This document shows, one piece after another, positions 37,015 through 45,969 of a DNA stretch of 64,000 nucleotides (positions within the stretch are counted from its first letter, which is position 1; the number at the start of each line of letters is the position of its first letter). The translations under genes were made by a program, and so were the position numbers. The notes under the pieces were generated by a model. That model made no database searches and was not told the DNA's origin. It was given only the letters and a program-made list of their open reading frames with translations. Source of the DNA: Primorskyibacter sedentarius (GTDB lineage: Bacteria; Pseudomonadota; Alphaproteobacteria; Rhodobacterales; Rhodobacteraceae); NCBI RefSeq assembly GCF_004342065.1, contig NZ_SLZU01000001.1, positions 496,001 to 560,000 of the forward strand, in the 5' to 3' direction.

Positions 37015-37440
37015 TCAGCCGTCGAACCGCGGCAACTGTTCCAGCTCCGCGTTGCTGACCAGAAGCTGAACGGCAGGAGCAGCGGCATCGCTGTTCACAC
37101 CCCGCATCCCCATCTGGTGCAGGTCGAGGTCAATCAGACGGCCGCCAAAACCAAGGAAACTGCCAATCTCGGCGATGGCACCGGTGACCTGACCATCCGG
37201 TCCGACCCTAACTTCGGCAACAGTTCCGATCGGGTCGGCCTCTGCGTCATAAATCGGCAGGCCATGCAATTCATCGTAATCCATGATGGCCGGGCTGGGC
37301 AGTTCTGTCGTCGCTTGGGATGAGGAAAGCGCATCCACGGGGGAGTCGGACCAGAGGCCTGCTATTGCAGTCGCGCCTGTCAATGCAGCTGCCGCCATGA
37401 AAGCACCGCTTGCGGTCAGGGTCTGAAACTTGCTGGGCAT
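37015..37440 (-). CDS. PRC-barrel domain protein, exported
   Basis: 141 residues. N-terminal hydrophobic segment (~12-30, GAFMAAAALTGATAIAG) looks like a signal anchor or signal peptide. PRC-barrel core HGLPIYDAEADPIGTVAEVRVGPDGQ at ~59-84. Such proteins are frequent members of alphaproteobacterial stress regulons. An EcfG-type promoter lies 51 bases upstream. Probably periplasmic. Confidence 0.85.
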   Translation of the reverse strand: MPSKFQTLTASGAFMAAAALTGATAIAGLWSDSPVDALSSSQATTELPSPAIMDYDELHGLPIYDAEADPIGTVAEVRVGPDGQVTGAIAEIGSFLGFGGRLIDLDLHQMGMRGVNSDAAAPAVQLLVSNAELEQLPRFDG

Positions 37441-37490
37441 TTGCTGTCCTTTTTCTTACGTCGCCAGATTTCGGCGTTTGTTGCGGGGTC

Positions 37491-37515
37491 AACGCGGGCC
37501 GCAACACTTTGTTCC
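37491..37515 (-). promoter_or_regulatory. EcfG-type promoter for the PRC-barrel/AI-2E operon
   Basis: Minus-strand GGAAC (37515-37511), 16-base spacer, CGTT (37494-37491); predicted start near 37483 and a ~43-base leader. Exact match. Confidence 0.78.
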
Positions 37516-37569
37516 GCGACCCGGCAGGCCGCACAGGACTAAGCGCCGGGTGTGAAGTCGCCATGTCGC

Positions 37570-37784
37570 AAAAACTGACGCACCCACCGGACCAATAACC
37601 GGTGGGTGCGTCGACCGCAGAGGGGACACCGGTTGGATGGTGCATAGCCCTCTGCCGGACACCGCCAGGGGGAGGAACTGGCGGACAGAACTCTGGTGGA
37701 TGCAAGACGTTGGCAGGCATGAGGGACCCCGCCAACGTCATACTTTACACGCCGCCGAAAGTGCTTTTGCGTGCTTGCATCTGC
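37570..37784 (-). ncRNA. Candidate stress-regulon small RNA
   Basis: About 215 bases without a believable reading frame. Read on the minus strand: stem A of 9 bp (37731-37739 with 37706-37714); stem B of 7 bp (37678-37684 with 37662-37668) with loop TTCCTCCCC, complementary to Shine-Dalgarno sequences; stem C of 8 bp (37648-37655 with 37617-37624) enclosing a smaller 4-bp stem; and a 14-bp perfect terminator stem (37599-37612 with 37577-37590) followed by AG and five T (37574-37570). An EcfG-like promoter sits just upstream. The order promoter, stems, terminator fits a small regulatory RNA. The exact 5' end is inferred. Confidence 0.6.
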
Positions 37785-37790
37785 AGAGGT

Positions 37791-37815
37791 AACAACCATT
37801 CCCGGAATTGGTTCC
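37791..37815 (-). promoter_or_regulatory. EcfG-like promoter for the candidate small RNA
   Basis: Minus-strand GGAAC (37815-37811), 16-base spacer, TGTT (37794-37791): one mismatch in the -10 element (T for C). Nothing else on this strand lies between it and the terminator at 37570. Confidence 0.5.
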
Positions 37816-38102
37816 GTAAAAAAATTATTTTTCTGCGCGGCGCCTCAGACGCGGCCCCGATGCTCATGCCACGCAAGGATGACCGGAATGCCAGTTCACA
37901 ATGGACGAAGCTGCGACGGGGTCCAAAAAACACCAATGCACCATATGCTTTCAAACCCAAAGAGGGATGGGAACGGCGTCCCCACCTTCGCCAAAGATGC
38001 ATGTAAGCGAACGCGCGGAGGTTCCGTCCCGGTGGCGCAGCGCATCGGCACGCGCCTGCGAAGGGCACGTCATCCATCGGAAAGTTTTCAGTTTCGGGGG
38101 AT
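37816..38102. other. Intergenic, nothing recognised
   Basis: 287 bases between the small RNA promoter and tRNA-Gly. Small open frames exist on both strands but show no family resemblance and no good ribosome-binding site. An AT-rich patch at ~37815-37832 flanks the promoter. The stretch 38177-38394 on the other side of the tRNA is likewise empty except for the ribosome-binding site of the next gene. Confidence 0.5.
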
Positions 38103-38176
38103 TGGAGCGGGCGACGGGAATCGAACCCGTATCATCAGCTTGGAAGGCTGAGGTCTTACCATTACACAACGCCCGC
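38103..38176 (-). tRNA. tRNA-Gly (anticodon UCC)
   Basis: Minus strand: acceptor GCGGGCG pairs with CGCCCGC, D-arm with TAATGGTA, anticodon stem TCAGC/GCTGA with loop CTTCCAA (anticodon TCC), T-arm GGGTTCGATTCCC, and encoded CCA (38103-38105). Confidence 0.96.
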
Positions 38177-38394
38177 ACAGGCAGACATCACTTATTTCAG
38201 CGCCGTTCCGACGTCAAGTATCGCAAGCAGATTGATTTCTGACGGGACCGGCGCGGCCATCCACCAGCAAAAGAAACGCCTGCCGGGCATGCATCTTCGT
38301 ATGGCGGACATGGGCAGGCATTGGCGTGATGCAAGAGGCAAGGTTTTGTGCTAACCATTGGTGTTGAAGGATAAAACAATCAGGGAAGCCGGGC

Positions 38395-39402
38395 GTGTCC
38401 ATCCCCAGAGTGAAAACCCGTTGCTTCGCCATTGCGCTGGCTCCCATCGTGATCTTCTGGATGCACGATGTCATCTCCGGGCAGCTTTTCTCAAAGGATC
38501 TGAACGTACCGGTTGAGATCCTTCAGGACGACCGACACTGGATGGAATCTGCGGGTCGTTTCCGCTTTCTTTCCGCAACATGGTTCTTTGCCGCCCTGAC
38601 GGTTCTGGCCGTCGCCCTTGTCATCCGCGATCTTGCAGCCCCGATGGCGCGCGCCACACGGGCGGCGGCCACCCTGACAATGGGCGTGATCCTGATGCTG
38701 GCGCTGACCGCGACAGTCAAGCAGCATGCAGACCCGGACGGTCCGCGCATCTATCACCGCCTTGGCGAAGACGTTTTCGAAACCGCCCTGTCCTATGGCA
38801 ACCTGCCGGGATGCAACCAACCCGAAGACTGGTGGTTCCTGGGCCAATGCGGTGAAAATCCGGTTCTGTCGCTTTTCAACCGGGTCATGGATATCATCAA
38901 CGGGCTTGCCGGTCTGGGCGTCGGCGCCCTGATCGTCGGAATGATCCTGTGCCTGCAAACGCAAGAAACCCGCAACGCAGAGGAAGAGGCCGCGCTGCTG
39001 GCACAGAACCTGACGCGGATGCGTCGGCAGTTGTACCTTTCCAGCCTGATCCTGACCTTCGGCATGTTCTTCGCGACCAGTTGGATGTACTGGCCGTTGC
39101 CGCTTGTCACGGGCGCAGAACGCGACGCTTACGGCGCACTGATACTGGCCTCTGCGCTTTTCACGGGGACGTATTTCTGCCTGCTGATCCTGAGCTTTTA
39201 TATCCCCGTCGCTCTGGTCCTGGATGCGCGCGTCCGCGCGTTGACGCGCAGTGCTGATCTTGGGTCCGATGCCGATCCCGATGAATGGGCCGCCGCGCGG
39301 GGGCTCAAGGGCGGCACCAGCGACCTGCTGCGCACGGGATTTGCGGTGACCGCCCCGATCCTCGCCGCATTCGCAGGCGGGATTTCCCCGATCTCTCTGT
39401 AG
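38395..39402 (+). CDS. Polytopic membrane protein, family not recognised
   Basis: 335 residues from a GTG preceded by CAGGGAAG. About six or seven hydrophobic segments (near 10-25, 60-78, 90-107, 165-187, 213-233, 247-273, 308-330). A soluble loop at ~108-160 contains two cysteines (PGCNQPEDWW, GQCGENP) that could form a disulfide if periplasmic. A coiled-coil-like stretch EEEAALLAQNLTRMRRQL lies between segments. I do not recognise the family. Stands alone, convergent with aroE. Confidence 0.7.
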   Translation: MSIPRVKTRCFAIALAPIVIFWMHDVISGQLFSKDLNVPVEILQDDRHWMESAGRFRFLSATWFFAALTVLAVALVIRDLAAPMARATRAAATLTMGVILMLALTATVKQHADPDGPRIYHRLGEDVFETALSYGNLPGCNQPEDWWFLGQCGENPVLSLFNRVMDIINGLAGLGVGALIVGMILCLQTQETRNAEEEAALLAQNLTRMRRQLYLSSLILTFGMFFATSWMYWPLPLVTGAERDAYGALILASALFTGTYFCLLILSFYIPVALVLDARVRALTRSADLGSDADPDEWAAARGLKGGTSDLLRTGFAVTAPILAAFAGGISPISL

Positions 39403-39433
39403 ATCGCCCGCATCAGCTGCCCCGTCTGAAGGA

Positions 39434-40252
39434 TCAGGTCAAAGGCACCGTCATTTTTTCAATCAACGCTGCGGTCTCGGGCCGCTTCCCACGCCACCAC
39501 GCATAGGCCTCTGCCGCTTGTTCGACCAGCATTCCCACACCGTCGGCCAGCGTCGGCACGCCCACGTCCTGCGCCTGTTGCAAAAACCCGGTCAGACCCT
39601 TCCCGTAGACAAGCTCATAGGCCAGCGCAGCCCCATCGAACACGTCGTCAGACACCTCTGGCCGCGTCCCGAACAAACCAGTGGAGGTCGCGTTGAGGAT
39701 GATGTCATGCCCTGAGGTCAATTCATCAAAGCCAGCCGCGAGAACTGTGCCCTCCGCAGCAAAGTCTCTGGCGATGGCCTGCGCCTTGGTCAGGGTGCGA
39801 TTGGCAACAACCACCTGCGCGGCACCCGCCCGCAGAATTGGCAGCGCCGCGCCGCGCGTCGCGCCCCCGGCCCCCAGAAAGAGGACGTTCTTGCCCACAA
39901 CGGTCTGGCCGAGGTTAACCTCGATATCGCGCAGCAGCCCGATGCCGTCGAAATTCTCGGCGACAATGCTGCCATCCTCGAATTTAAGGCAATTGGACGC
40001 CCCCGTCAGTTCCGCCCCTTCCAGGCGCAGATCGGCCGCATCGAAGGCATCGGTCTTGAACGGTGCGGTGATATTGATGCCGCGCCCGCCCTCTGCAATG
40101 AACCGCTCAAGGCTTGCGCGGAACCCGTCCAGTGACGGCTCGATCGCCTCGTAGGAAATGTCATCCCCGAACTGCGCGGCAAAGCCGCGATGGATGGCGG
40201 GCGATTTCGAGTGCCCGATAGGGTTGCCAAAAACGGCGTAGCGATCCGTCAC
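39434..40252 (-). CDS. aroE: Shikimate dehydrogenase
   Basis: 272 residues; GTG start preceded by GGACAGGAC. Reduces 3-dehydroshikimate with NADPH. Substrate site SKSPAIH, catalytic Lys in TAPFK, catalytic Asp in NFDGIG; NADP fold GAGGATRGAAL followed by VANRT. The N-terminal YAVFGNPIGHSKSP resembles the gammaproteobacterial type more than the usual alphaproteobacterial one (my impression), so it may be a second, transferred or catabolic copy. In line with aroQ. Confidence 0.9.
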   Translation of the reverse strand: MTDRYAVFGNPIGHSKSPAIHRGFAAQFGDDISYEAIEPSLDGFRASLERFIAEGGRGINITAPFKTDAFDAADLRLEGAELTGASNCLKFEDGSIVAENFDGIGLLRDIEVNLGQTVVGKNVLFLGAGGATRGAALPILRAGAAQVVVANRTLTKAQAIARDFAAEGTVLAAGFDELTSGHDIILNATSTGLFGTRPEVSDDVFDGAALAYELVYGKGLTGFLQQAQDVGVPTLADGVGMLVEQAAEAYAWWRGKRPETAALIEKMTVPLT

Positions 40253-40331
40253 GTCCTGTCCTTCCTGTATGTCGGCACGAAGCCATTTTGCGTCTCTGCC
40301 GCTGCCAAGCTGCAATGTAAACGCGGCCACC

Positions 40332-41372
40332 CTATTCCGGGGGCGGCAGTGTGATTGTCTGACCTGTTTCTGCAGAGCGTTTGACCGCCTCGATCACCCG
40401 GAGCGCGGCCAGACCGTCGAGGCCGGAGACAAGCGGTTTTTCCTCGCCGCGGATCACGGCCGCGAATTGCGTCACCTGCCGCACGAGCGGATCGTCAAAG
40501 CCGAAGGGCAGCTTCGTGGCCGCGATAGGCGCCCACCAGCTGCGGTCCTCGGGGCAAGTCCAGAGCGAAAGATTGGGCAGCGAAAGCGCGCCCTGTGTGC
40601 CGCCAATGCGGTAGCAATCCTCGGGTGTTGCCGGGTAGGCCGGGTTTTCCCGCGCGGTCAGTTCCCAGCTCCACGGGGCGACGACGGCATCCGACACGGT
40701 GACCGTCCCCAGCGCACCATTGGCAAAGCGCAGCAAGATGGCGGCGGTTTCCTCGACCTCGTGCCCGCGTACGGCATTCGATTCCATCGCATGCACGCTG
40801 GTGATGTCACCGCACAGATGCCGAAGCAGATCAACATCGTGGATCAGGTTGAGGTAGACCGGCCCTGCGCCTTTCAGGCGACGCCACTCTGTCTGGAAAT
40901 ACTCGTCGGGCTTGGTCAGCCAGCAGGTTCCCTGAACGGCTGTGATCTGGCCAAGGCGACCTTCGCCGATCACCTGTTTCGCCCGCGCGATCAGCGGATT
41001 GTGCCGCCGGTGGTGGCCTGTCAGCAGCGGCACATCGGCGGCAATTGCGGCCTCGACCAGCGCCTGCCCCTCTGCCAGATCATCGGCAAGCGGCTTTTCC
41101 ACCAGAACCGGCACCAACGCATCAATGCAGGCCATCCCGCCCGACACATGCGCCTGATTTGGCGTGGCAAGGATCACACCATCCGGTGTCCCTGCCTCGA
41201 AGTGTTCCTCAAGGGTCCGAAAATGCGGCACGGCATATTGCGCGGCCACCTCTGCCGCCGCATCAGACGGATCGACAATCGCGGCCAGCGCAACGCCTTC
41301 GGCTGCGGCAATGGCCTGAGCGTGGCGGCGCCCGATCAGCCCGGCCCCCGCGACGGTCAGGCAAACCGTCAT
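40332..41372 (-). CDS. Gfo/Idh/MocA family oxidoreductase
   Basis: 346 residues. N-terminal NAD(P)-binding [19 protein letters not shown] carries the catalytic lysine motif [14 protein letters not shown] contributes the active-site His/Asp. Acts on a sugar or polyol-like substrate. Starts in an ATGA overlap with aroQ and is followed by aroE after 79 bases, so the substrate may be a cyclic polyol such as quinate or shikimate (inference). Confidence 0.88.
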   Translation of the reverse strand: MTVCLTVAGAGLIGRRHAQAIAAAEGVALAAIVDPSDAAAEVAAQYAVPHFRTLEEHFEAGTPDGVILATPNQAHVSGGMACIDALVPVLVEKPLADDLAEGQALVEAAIAADVPLLTGHHRRHNPLIARAKQVIGEGRLGQITAVQGTCWLTKPDEYFQTEWRRLKGAGPVYLNLIHDVDLLRHLCGDITSVHAMESNAVRGHEVEETAAILLRFANGALGTVTVSDAVVAPWSWELTARENPAYPATPEDCYRIGGTQGALSLPNLSLWTCPEDRSWWAPIAATKLPFGFDDPLVRQVTQFAAVIRGEEKPLVSGLDGLAALRVIEAVKRSAETGQTITLPPPE

Positions 41373-41806
41373 GGCAGCAGGCTGCCCATCCGGCGCATCG
41401 CCAGCGCATAGCCTTCGACCCCAAAACCGGCGATCACGCCATCAGCGCGCAGGCTGACATAGGAATGATGCCGAAAGCTTTCACGCTTGTGGACGTTGGA
41501 GATATGCACCTCCAGCACCGGACCGTCGAAAGCGTTCAGCGCATCGAGCACGGCAACCGACGTATGGGTCAGCGCCGCGGGATTGATGATGATGCCCTGC
41601 GCGGCCTCGCGCGCCTCGTGGATCCAGTCGACAATCTGACCTTCCCAGTTGGATTGCAAAAGCCGGGTTCTGATCCCGAACTCTTCGCCCAACCGGGTGC
41701 AGGTGGCCTCGACATCGTCAAGCGTGTCGTAACCGTAGATCTCCGGCTGGCGCTTGCCCAGCAGGTTCAGGTTGGGGCCATTCAGGATGTAGACGGTCTT
41801 GGTCAC
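41369..41806 (-). CDS. aroQ: 3-Dehydroquinate dehydratase, type II
   Basis: 145 residues from a GTG preceded by AAGGACA. Family signature [19 protein letters not shown] includes the flexible-loop arginine and catalytic tyrosine; [10 protein letters not shown] and [18 protein letters not shown] complete the active site. Trans-dehydration of 3-dehydroquinate. First gene of a three-gene unit with the oxidoreductase and aroE. Confidence 0.94.
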   Translation of the reverse strand: MTKTVYILNGPNLNLLGKRQPEIYGYDTLDDVEATCTRLGEEFGIRTRLLQSNWEGQIVDWIHEAREAAQGIIINPAALTHTSVAVLDALNAFDGPVLEVHISNVHKRESFRHHSYVSLRADGVIAGFGVEGYALAMRRMGSLLP

Positions 41807-41966
41807 GGCAGATGTCCTTGATTGGGCAGCGTTCGGGCGGGGCAAAGAGTTGTCGGGCAATCTGCCCCCCGGCCCCCGGTTTGGCAAGCACCCAGCACAT
41901 TGTTCGCCGAACATGGCGGTGCGGGGCGGCCAAACGTTCTGCCGGGCTGGAGCCTCCGCCAGAAGG

Positions 41967-42305
41967 TCAGAGAAGCGTCAGCAAGGTCTCTGTCGGTCGC
42001 CCGATGACGGCACGATTGCCAGCGATCAAGACGGGCCGTTCAATCAGTTTGGGATGTTCGGCCATTGCCGTTATCAGCCAGTCTTCATCGCTATCCTTTG
42101 TCAGCCCCAATTCCCGGAAAAGCGCCTCTTTGGGCCGCATCATGTCGATGACCGGCAGGTCGAGCGCAACGCGCAAAGCCTGCAGCTCTGCTACGGTCGG
42201 CGGGTCTTCCAGATAGCGCCGCACCGTCAGCGCCACGCCCTTTTCCTCAAGCAGTGCGAGGCCCTGCCGGGACTTGCTGCAGCGTGGATTGTGCCAGTAT
42301 TCCAT
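41967..42305 (-). CDS. ArsC/Spx family protein (arsenate reductase-like)
   Basis: 112 residues; ATG shares a base with the pyrD stop (TGATG). Thioredoxin-fold ArsC with the active cysteine in HNPRCSKSR and the conserved [15 protein letters not shown]. Glutaredoxin-dependent arsenate reduction is the usual activity, but no other ars gene is nearby, so the true role could differ. Confidence 0.85.
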   Translation of the reverse strand: MEYWHNPRCSKSRQGLALLEEKGVALTVRRYLEDPPTVAELQALRVALDLPVIDMMRPKEALFRELGLTKDSDEDWLITAMAEHPKLIERPVLIAGNRAVIGRPTETLLTLL

Positions 42306-43363
42306 CAAAGCCAGTCCTCTCGGGCCGTACCCACCGCATCCGCCACATTGGCATAGCCATCGCGCGCCAGCAGCCGGTCGAGGCCAAGTGCGATTTCCTC
42401 AACCAAGCTGAGCCCGCCGAAAACCATCGCGGTATAAAGCTGCACAGCGCTGGCGCCTGCGCGAATCTTGGCATAGGCCTGTTCGGCCGAACCGACACCC
42501 CCCACCCCGATCAACGGCAGCTTGCCCCCGGTCAGCACTGAAAGCTGCGCCAGAACGCGGGTGGATTTCTCGAACAGCGGCGCACCGGACAGGCCGCCTT
42601 TCTCTTGGGCATGCGCACTGCGCAACCCGTCGCGATCCAGCGTCGTGTTGGTGGCAATCACCGCATCAACGCCAGAGGACAGCGCGACCTCTGCCACATC
42701 CTCCAATTCGCCGGGCGTCAGATCCGGCGCGATTTTCAGAAAGACCGGCACAGGGCGGTCCAACCCGTCGCGCACCTGCATTACCCCGCCCAGCAACCCG
42801 GCCAAAGCGGCCTTGCCCTGAAGGTCGCGCAGCTTTTCCGTATTGGGGCTGGAGACGTTCACCGTGGCGAAATCGATCCACTTCCCACAATGCGCCAGCA
42901 CACGCGCAAAATCGGCGGCGCGGTCTTCGCTATCCTTGTTGGCACCAAGGTTCAGGCCGATGACCGCATCGCGGGGCCGTTTGGCCAGACGCGCGGCGAT
43001 CGCCTCCATCCCGTCATTGTTGAACCCGAACCGGTTGATCGCGGCGCGATCCTCTGTCAGGCGAAAGAGGCGCGGTTTCGGATTGCCCGGCTGCGGGCGC
43101 GGCGTGGCGGCACCCACCTCTAGAAATCCGAACCCCGCGCGGCTGAGACCCAAAAGCGCGGTTGCGTTCTTGTCGAACCCGGCGGCCAGGCCTACGGGGT
43201 TGGTCAGGCGCAGGCCCGCAACCTCACAGCGCAGGCGATCGGACGTCACCAGCCCCGGAGATGTGGCCACGCCAAGTTGCAAGGCCCGCAAGGCCAGACC
43301 ATGGGCCGCTTCGGGATCGACGTGGCGCAGAACCCGCAGCCCTGCCTGTTCCAACAGCTTCAT
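42305..43363 (-). CDS. pyrD: Dihydroorotate dehydrogenase, quinone-dependent
   Basis: 352 residues. Class 2 enzyme: an N-terminal amphipathic helix region ([21 protein letters not shown]) for membrane quinone access, [28 protein letters not shown] with the catalytic serine class, and the FMN phosphate site [20 protein letters not shown]. Inner-membrane associated. Between the DUF952 and ArsC-like genes in one unit. Confidence 0.95.
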   Translation of the reverse strand: MKLLEQAGLRVLRHVDPEAAHGLALRALQLGVATSPGLVTSDRLRCEVAGLRLTNPVGLAAGFDKNATALLGLSRAGFGFLEVGAATPRPQPGNPKPRLFRLTEDRAAINRFGFNNDGMEAIAARLAKRPRDAVIGLNLGANKDSEDRAADFARVLAHCGKWIDFATVNVSSPNTEKLRDLQGKAALAGLLGGVMQVRDGLDRPVPVFLKIAPDLTPGELEDVAEVALSSGVDAVIATNTTLDRDGLRSAHAQEKGGLSGAPLFEKSTRVLAQLSVLTGGKLPLIGVGGVGSAEQAYAKIRAGASAVQLYTAMVFGGLSLVEEIALGLDRLLARDGYANVADAVGTAREDWL

Positions 43364-43388
43364 CCGACCAATCCCGCCCCTGGCACGT

Positions 43389-43727
43389 TCATTCCATATC
43401 CCGCGGGAAGTCGTGCACACCGTTTACCAGCGGCAAGGCGCAGCTCCACAGCACATCCTTGCGGCGCAGCGGGCCGTAGAGATGCGGAAACTCGACCCCG
43501 CCGCGCGCGAGCTCCCATTTCAGCGCATCGCCCATGTCATCGCTTTCAAAGGCCGCAAGCATCAGCCCGTCTTCGCCCGCGAAATGTTTCGCCGCCGTTT
43601 CGCGCACATGCAGCGCGGTGGAGAAGTGGATGTAGCCATCGGCCACGTCGATTGGCGCACCGGCAGTTTCACCTGTGGCGTCCAGCGCCTGCCATTCCGC
43701 GGCGCGCAATATCTTGTAGATCAGCAT
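43389..43727 (-). CDS. DUF952 family protein
   Basis: 112 residues starting [12 protein letters not shown]. Contains the family's [19 protein letters not shown] and FPHLYGPL. Small cytosolic protein of unknown function, often annotated near pyrD in this group. An upstream in-frame ATG (43769) would add 14 residues but the family normally begins at MxxYK. 25 bases before pyrD, same strand. Confidence 0.85.
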   Translation of the reverse strand: MLIYKILRAAEWQALDATGETAGAPIDVADGYIHFSTALHVRETAAKHFAGEDGLMLAAFESDDMGDALKWELARGGVEFPHLYGPLRRKDVLWSCALPLVNGVHDFPRDME

Positions 43728-43874
43728 GACGTTCAGATGCCTGCTGAATTGCGCGTCGTCAAGCGTCATGGAAATGTGACAAAAACCGCCGATTACGTAG
43801 CGACGGGCTTTGACTCGCGTCACCGGAAACGGCACGATCCCGGAGATAAAAAAATCGACAGAGAGGACCAGATA

Positions 43875-45434
43875 ATGTCTATCCGCCTTTTGACCGGAGC
43901 CGCAGCGCTTGCATTGACCGCAGGGGCCGCCGCTGCCGACTATTCGTTGACCATCCTGCACACGAACGACTTCCACGCCCGTTTCGAGCCGATCTCCAAG
44001 TATGATTCGGGCTGTTCGGCCGAAGACAACACCAATGGCGAATGCTTCGGCGGCTCCGCGCGTCTTGTCACCGCGATCGAGGAGGCGCGCAAACGCTCCA
44101 ACAACGCCATTCTGGTGGACGGGGGCGATCAGTTCCAGGGCACGCTGTTCTACACCTATTACAAGGGCAAACTTGCCGCCGAGATGATGAACAAGATGGG
44201 TTACGACGCGATGACCGTGGGCAACCACGAATTCGACGACGGCCCCGAAGTTCTGCGCGGCTTCATGGATGCTGTCGACTTCCCGGTTCTGATGTCCAAC
44301 GCCGATGTCTCGGGCGAGGAACTGCTGGCCGATGTGCTGATGAAATCCACCGTGATCGAACGTGGCGGTGAAAAGTTGGGCCTGATCGGCCTGACACCGC
44401 AAAACACGGACGAGCTGGCCTCGCCCGGCAAGAACATCATCTTCACCGACCCCAGCGACGCCGTGCAGGGCGAGGTCGACAAGCTGACCGAGATGGGCGT
44501 GAACAAGATCATCGTCCTGTCGCATTCGGGCTACGGTGTTGATCAGGCCGTTGCCGAGAACACGACCGGCGTCGACGTGATCGTGGGCGGGCATTCGAAC
44601 ACGCTGCTGTCCAACACAATCGAAGGCGCCGCAGGCTCCTACCCGACGATGGTTGGCAATACGGCCATCGTGCAGGCCTATGCTTACGGCAAGTTCCTGG
44701 GCGAGCTGAACGTGACCTTTGACGACGAAGGCAACGTGACCGAGGCCGTCGGCGAGCCAATCATCCTTGATGGTGCCGTCACCGAAGACGAAGCAACCGT
44801 CGCGCGCATCGCCGAGGCCGCAGCGCCGCTGGAAGAGATCCGCAACAAGGTCGTGGCCGAAGCCGCCGAAGCGATCGAAGGCAACCGCGATGTCTGCCGG
44901 GCGATGGAATGCTCCATGGGCAATCTGGTGGCCGATGCCATGCTGGCACGCGTGAAGGACCAGGGCATCGAGATCGCCATCGCGAACTCGGGCGGTCTGC
45001 GGGCCTCTATCGATGCGGGCGAGGTCACAATGGGCGAAGTCCTGACCGTGCTGCCCTTCCAGAACACGCTTTCCACCTTCCAGGTTTCCGGCGCGACCGT
45101 TGTCGAGGCGCTTGAAAACGGTGTCAGCCAGATCGAGGAAGGCGCAGGTCGCTTCCCGCAGGTGGCGGGCATCACCTTCACGGTCGATGCTGCGGCAGAG
45201 CCGGGCAGCCGTGTCTCTGACGTGATGGTCGGCGGTGCGCCGATTGATGCAGAGAAAATGTATGGCGTGGTGTCCAACAACTACGTCCGTAACGGTGGCG
45301 ACGGCTACAAGATGTTCGTGGACGCCGAAAACGCCTATGACTTCGGCCCCGACCTTGCCGATGTGACGGCCGAATTCATTGCTGAAAACGCGCCCTACCA
45401 GCCCTACACGGATGGCCGCATCACGATGAAATAA
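43875..45434 (+). CDS. 5'-Nucleotidase / UshA-type phosphoesterase, secreted
   Basis: 519 residues; GAGAGGA 7 bases before ATG. Signal peptide 1-20 (cleaved after AAAA). Metallophosphatase domain: ILHTNDFHARFE, DGGDQFQGT, GNHEFDDG, HSGYGVD, GGHSNT. C-terminal nucleotidase domain with NSGGLRASIDAGEV, LPFQNTL and the substrate stack NNYVRNGGDGYKMF. Periplasmic hydrolysis of nucleotides for phosphate and nucleoside salvage. Single gene by context. Confidence 0.94.
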   Translation: MSIRLLTGAAALALTAGAAAADYSLTILHTNDFHARFEPISKYDSGCSAEDNTNGECFGGSARLVTAIEEARKRSNNAILVDGGDQFQGTLFYTYYKGKLAAEMMNKMGYDAMTVGNHEFDDGPEVLRGFMDAVDFPVLMSNADVSGEELLADVLMKSTVIERGGEKLGLIGLTPQNTDELASPGKNIIFTDPSDAVQGEVDKLTEMGVNKIIVLSHSGYGVDQAVAENTTGVDVIVGGHSNTLLSNTIEGAAGSYPTMVGNTAIVQAYAYGKFLGELNVTFDDEGNVTEAVGEPIILDGAVTEDEATVARIAEAAAPLEEIRNKVVAEAAEAIEGNRDVCRAMECSMGNLVADAMLARVKDQGIEIAIANSGGLRASIDAGEVTMGEVLTVLPFQNTLSTFQVSGATVVEALENGVSQIEEGAGRFPQVAGITFTVDAAAEPGSRVSDVMVGGAPIDAEKMYGVVSNNYVRNGGDGYKMFVDAENAYDFGPDLADVTAEFIAENAPYQPYTDGRITMK

Positions 45435-45459
45435 GTCGGCCTCTGGCGACCGGCACCAG

Positions 45460-45495
45460 ATGGGCCTCGGCACTTTGCCGGGGCCCATTCCGTTT
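45460..45495 (+). terminator. Terminator after the 5'-nucleotidase
   Basis: ATGGGCC...GGCA (45460-45472) pairs with TGCC...GGCCCAT (45476-45488) with one internal mismatch block, then TCCGTTTG. A long GC-rich hairpin. Confidence 0.6.
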
Positions 45496-45597
45496 GCCGG
45501 GTCAGGAACCGGTGAACGGGGGTTGCCGCCGGGCCACTGGAAATTTCGGCGTGCGAGGTCTATCTTGGCGCAAGAGACGCGCAAGTTGGAAACGGCC

Positions 45598-45903
45598 ATG
45601 GACCACCCCCTGATTGATCTGATCACCGCGCGCATACGCGCTGCCGAAGCCGAAGGCGCCTTTGACAACCTGCCCGGTGCAGGCAAACCTCTTCCGCCCT
45701 GTGATGATCCGGAAAACGCGCTGATCAACCGGTTGATGAAGGAAAACGGCGCAGCGCCTGAATTTGTCTCGCTTTCCCGCGAACTGGCGCGCCTGCGCGA
45801 AGAGTTGCGCGCCGAAGATGACCGCACGAAGCGGCGCGAGATCATGAAGGAAATGTCGATGATGGAAGCGCGCATCGACATCGCTCGAAAGGCCGCTCGG
45901 TAA
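45598..45903 (+). CDS. DUF1992 (DnaJ homologue C28-type) domain protein
   Basis: 101 residues from MDHPLIDLITARIRAAE. The conserved core GAFDNLPGAGKPLP is the DUF1992 signature, followed by a helical C-terminal half rich in Arg/Glu. Small cytosolic protein of unknown function. GGAAA precedes the ATG. Confidence 0.85.
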   Translation: MDHPLIDLITARIRAAEAEGAFDNLPGAGKPLPPCDDPENALINRLMKENGAAPEFVSLSRELARLREELRAEDDRTKRREIMKEMSMMEARIDIARKAAR

Positions 45904-45969
45904 GCTTTGTCTTTCAGACATTTGCGTGGCAGGTTGCCCGCGCAATAGTCGCGTCACGAAAGGCAGCAC

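Noticed and set aside
37271-37799. Minus-strand frames through the proposed small RNA (one of 156, one of 86 residues)
   Set aside because: Both run through the 14-bp terminator stem, lack good ribosome-binding sites and have no recognisable motif.
43728-45881. 830-residue minus-strand frame across the 5'-nucleotidase
   Set aside because: Only its last 112 residues (the DUF952 gene, 43389-43727) are real; the rest is antisense to a clear signal-peptide-bearing nucleotidase.
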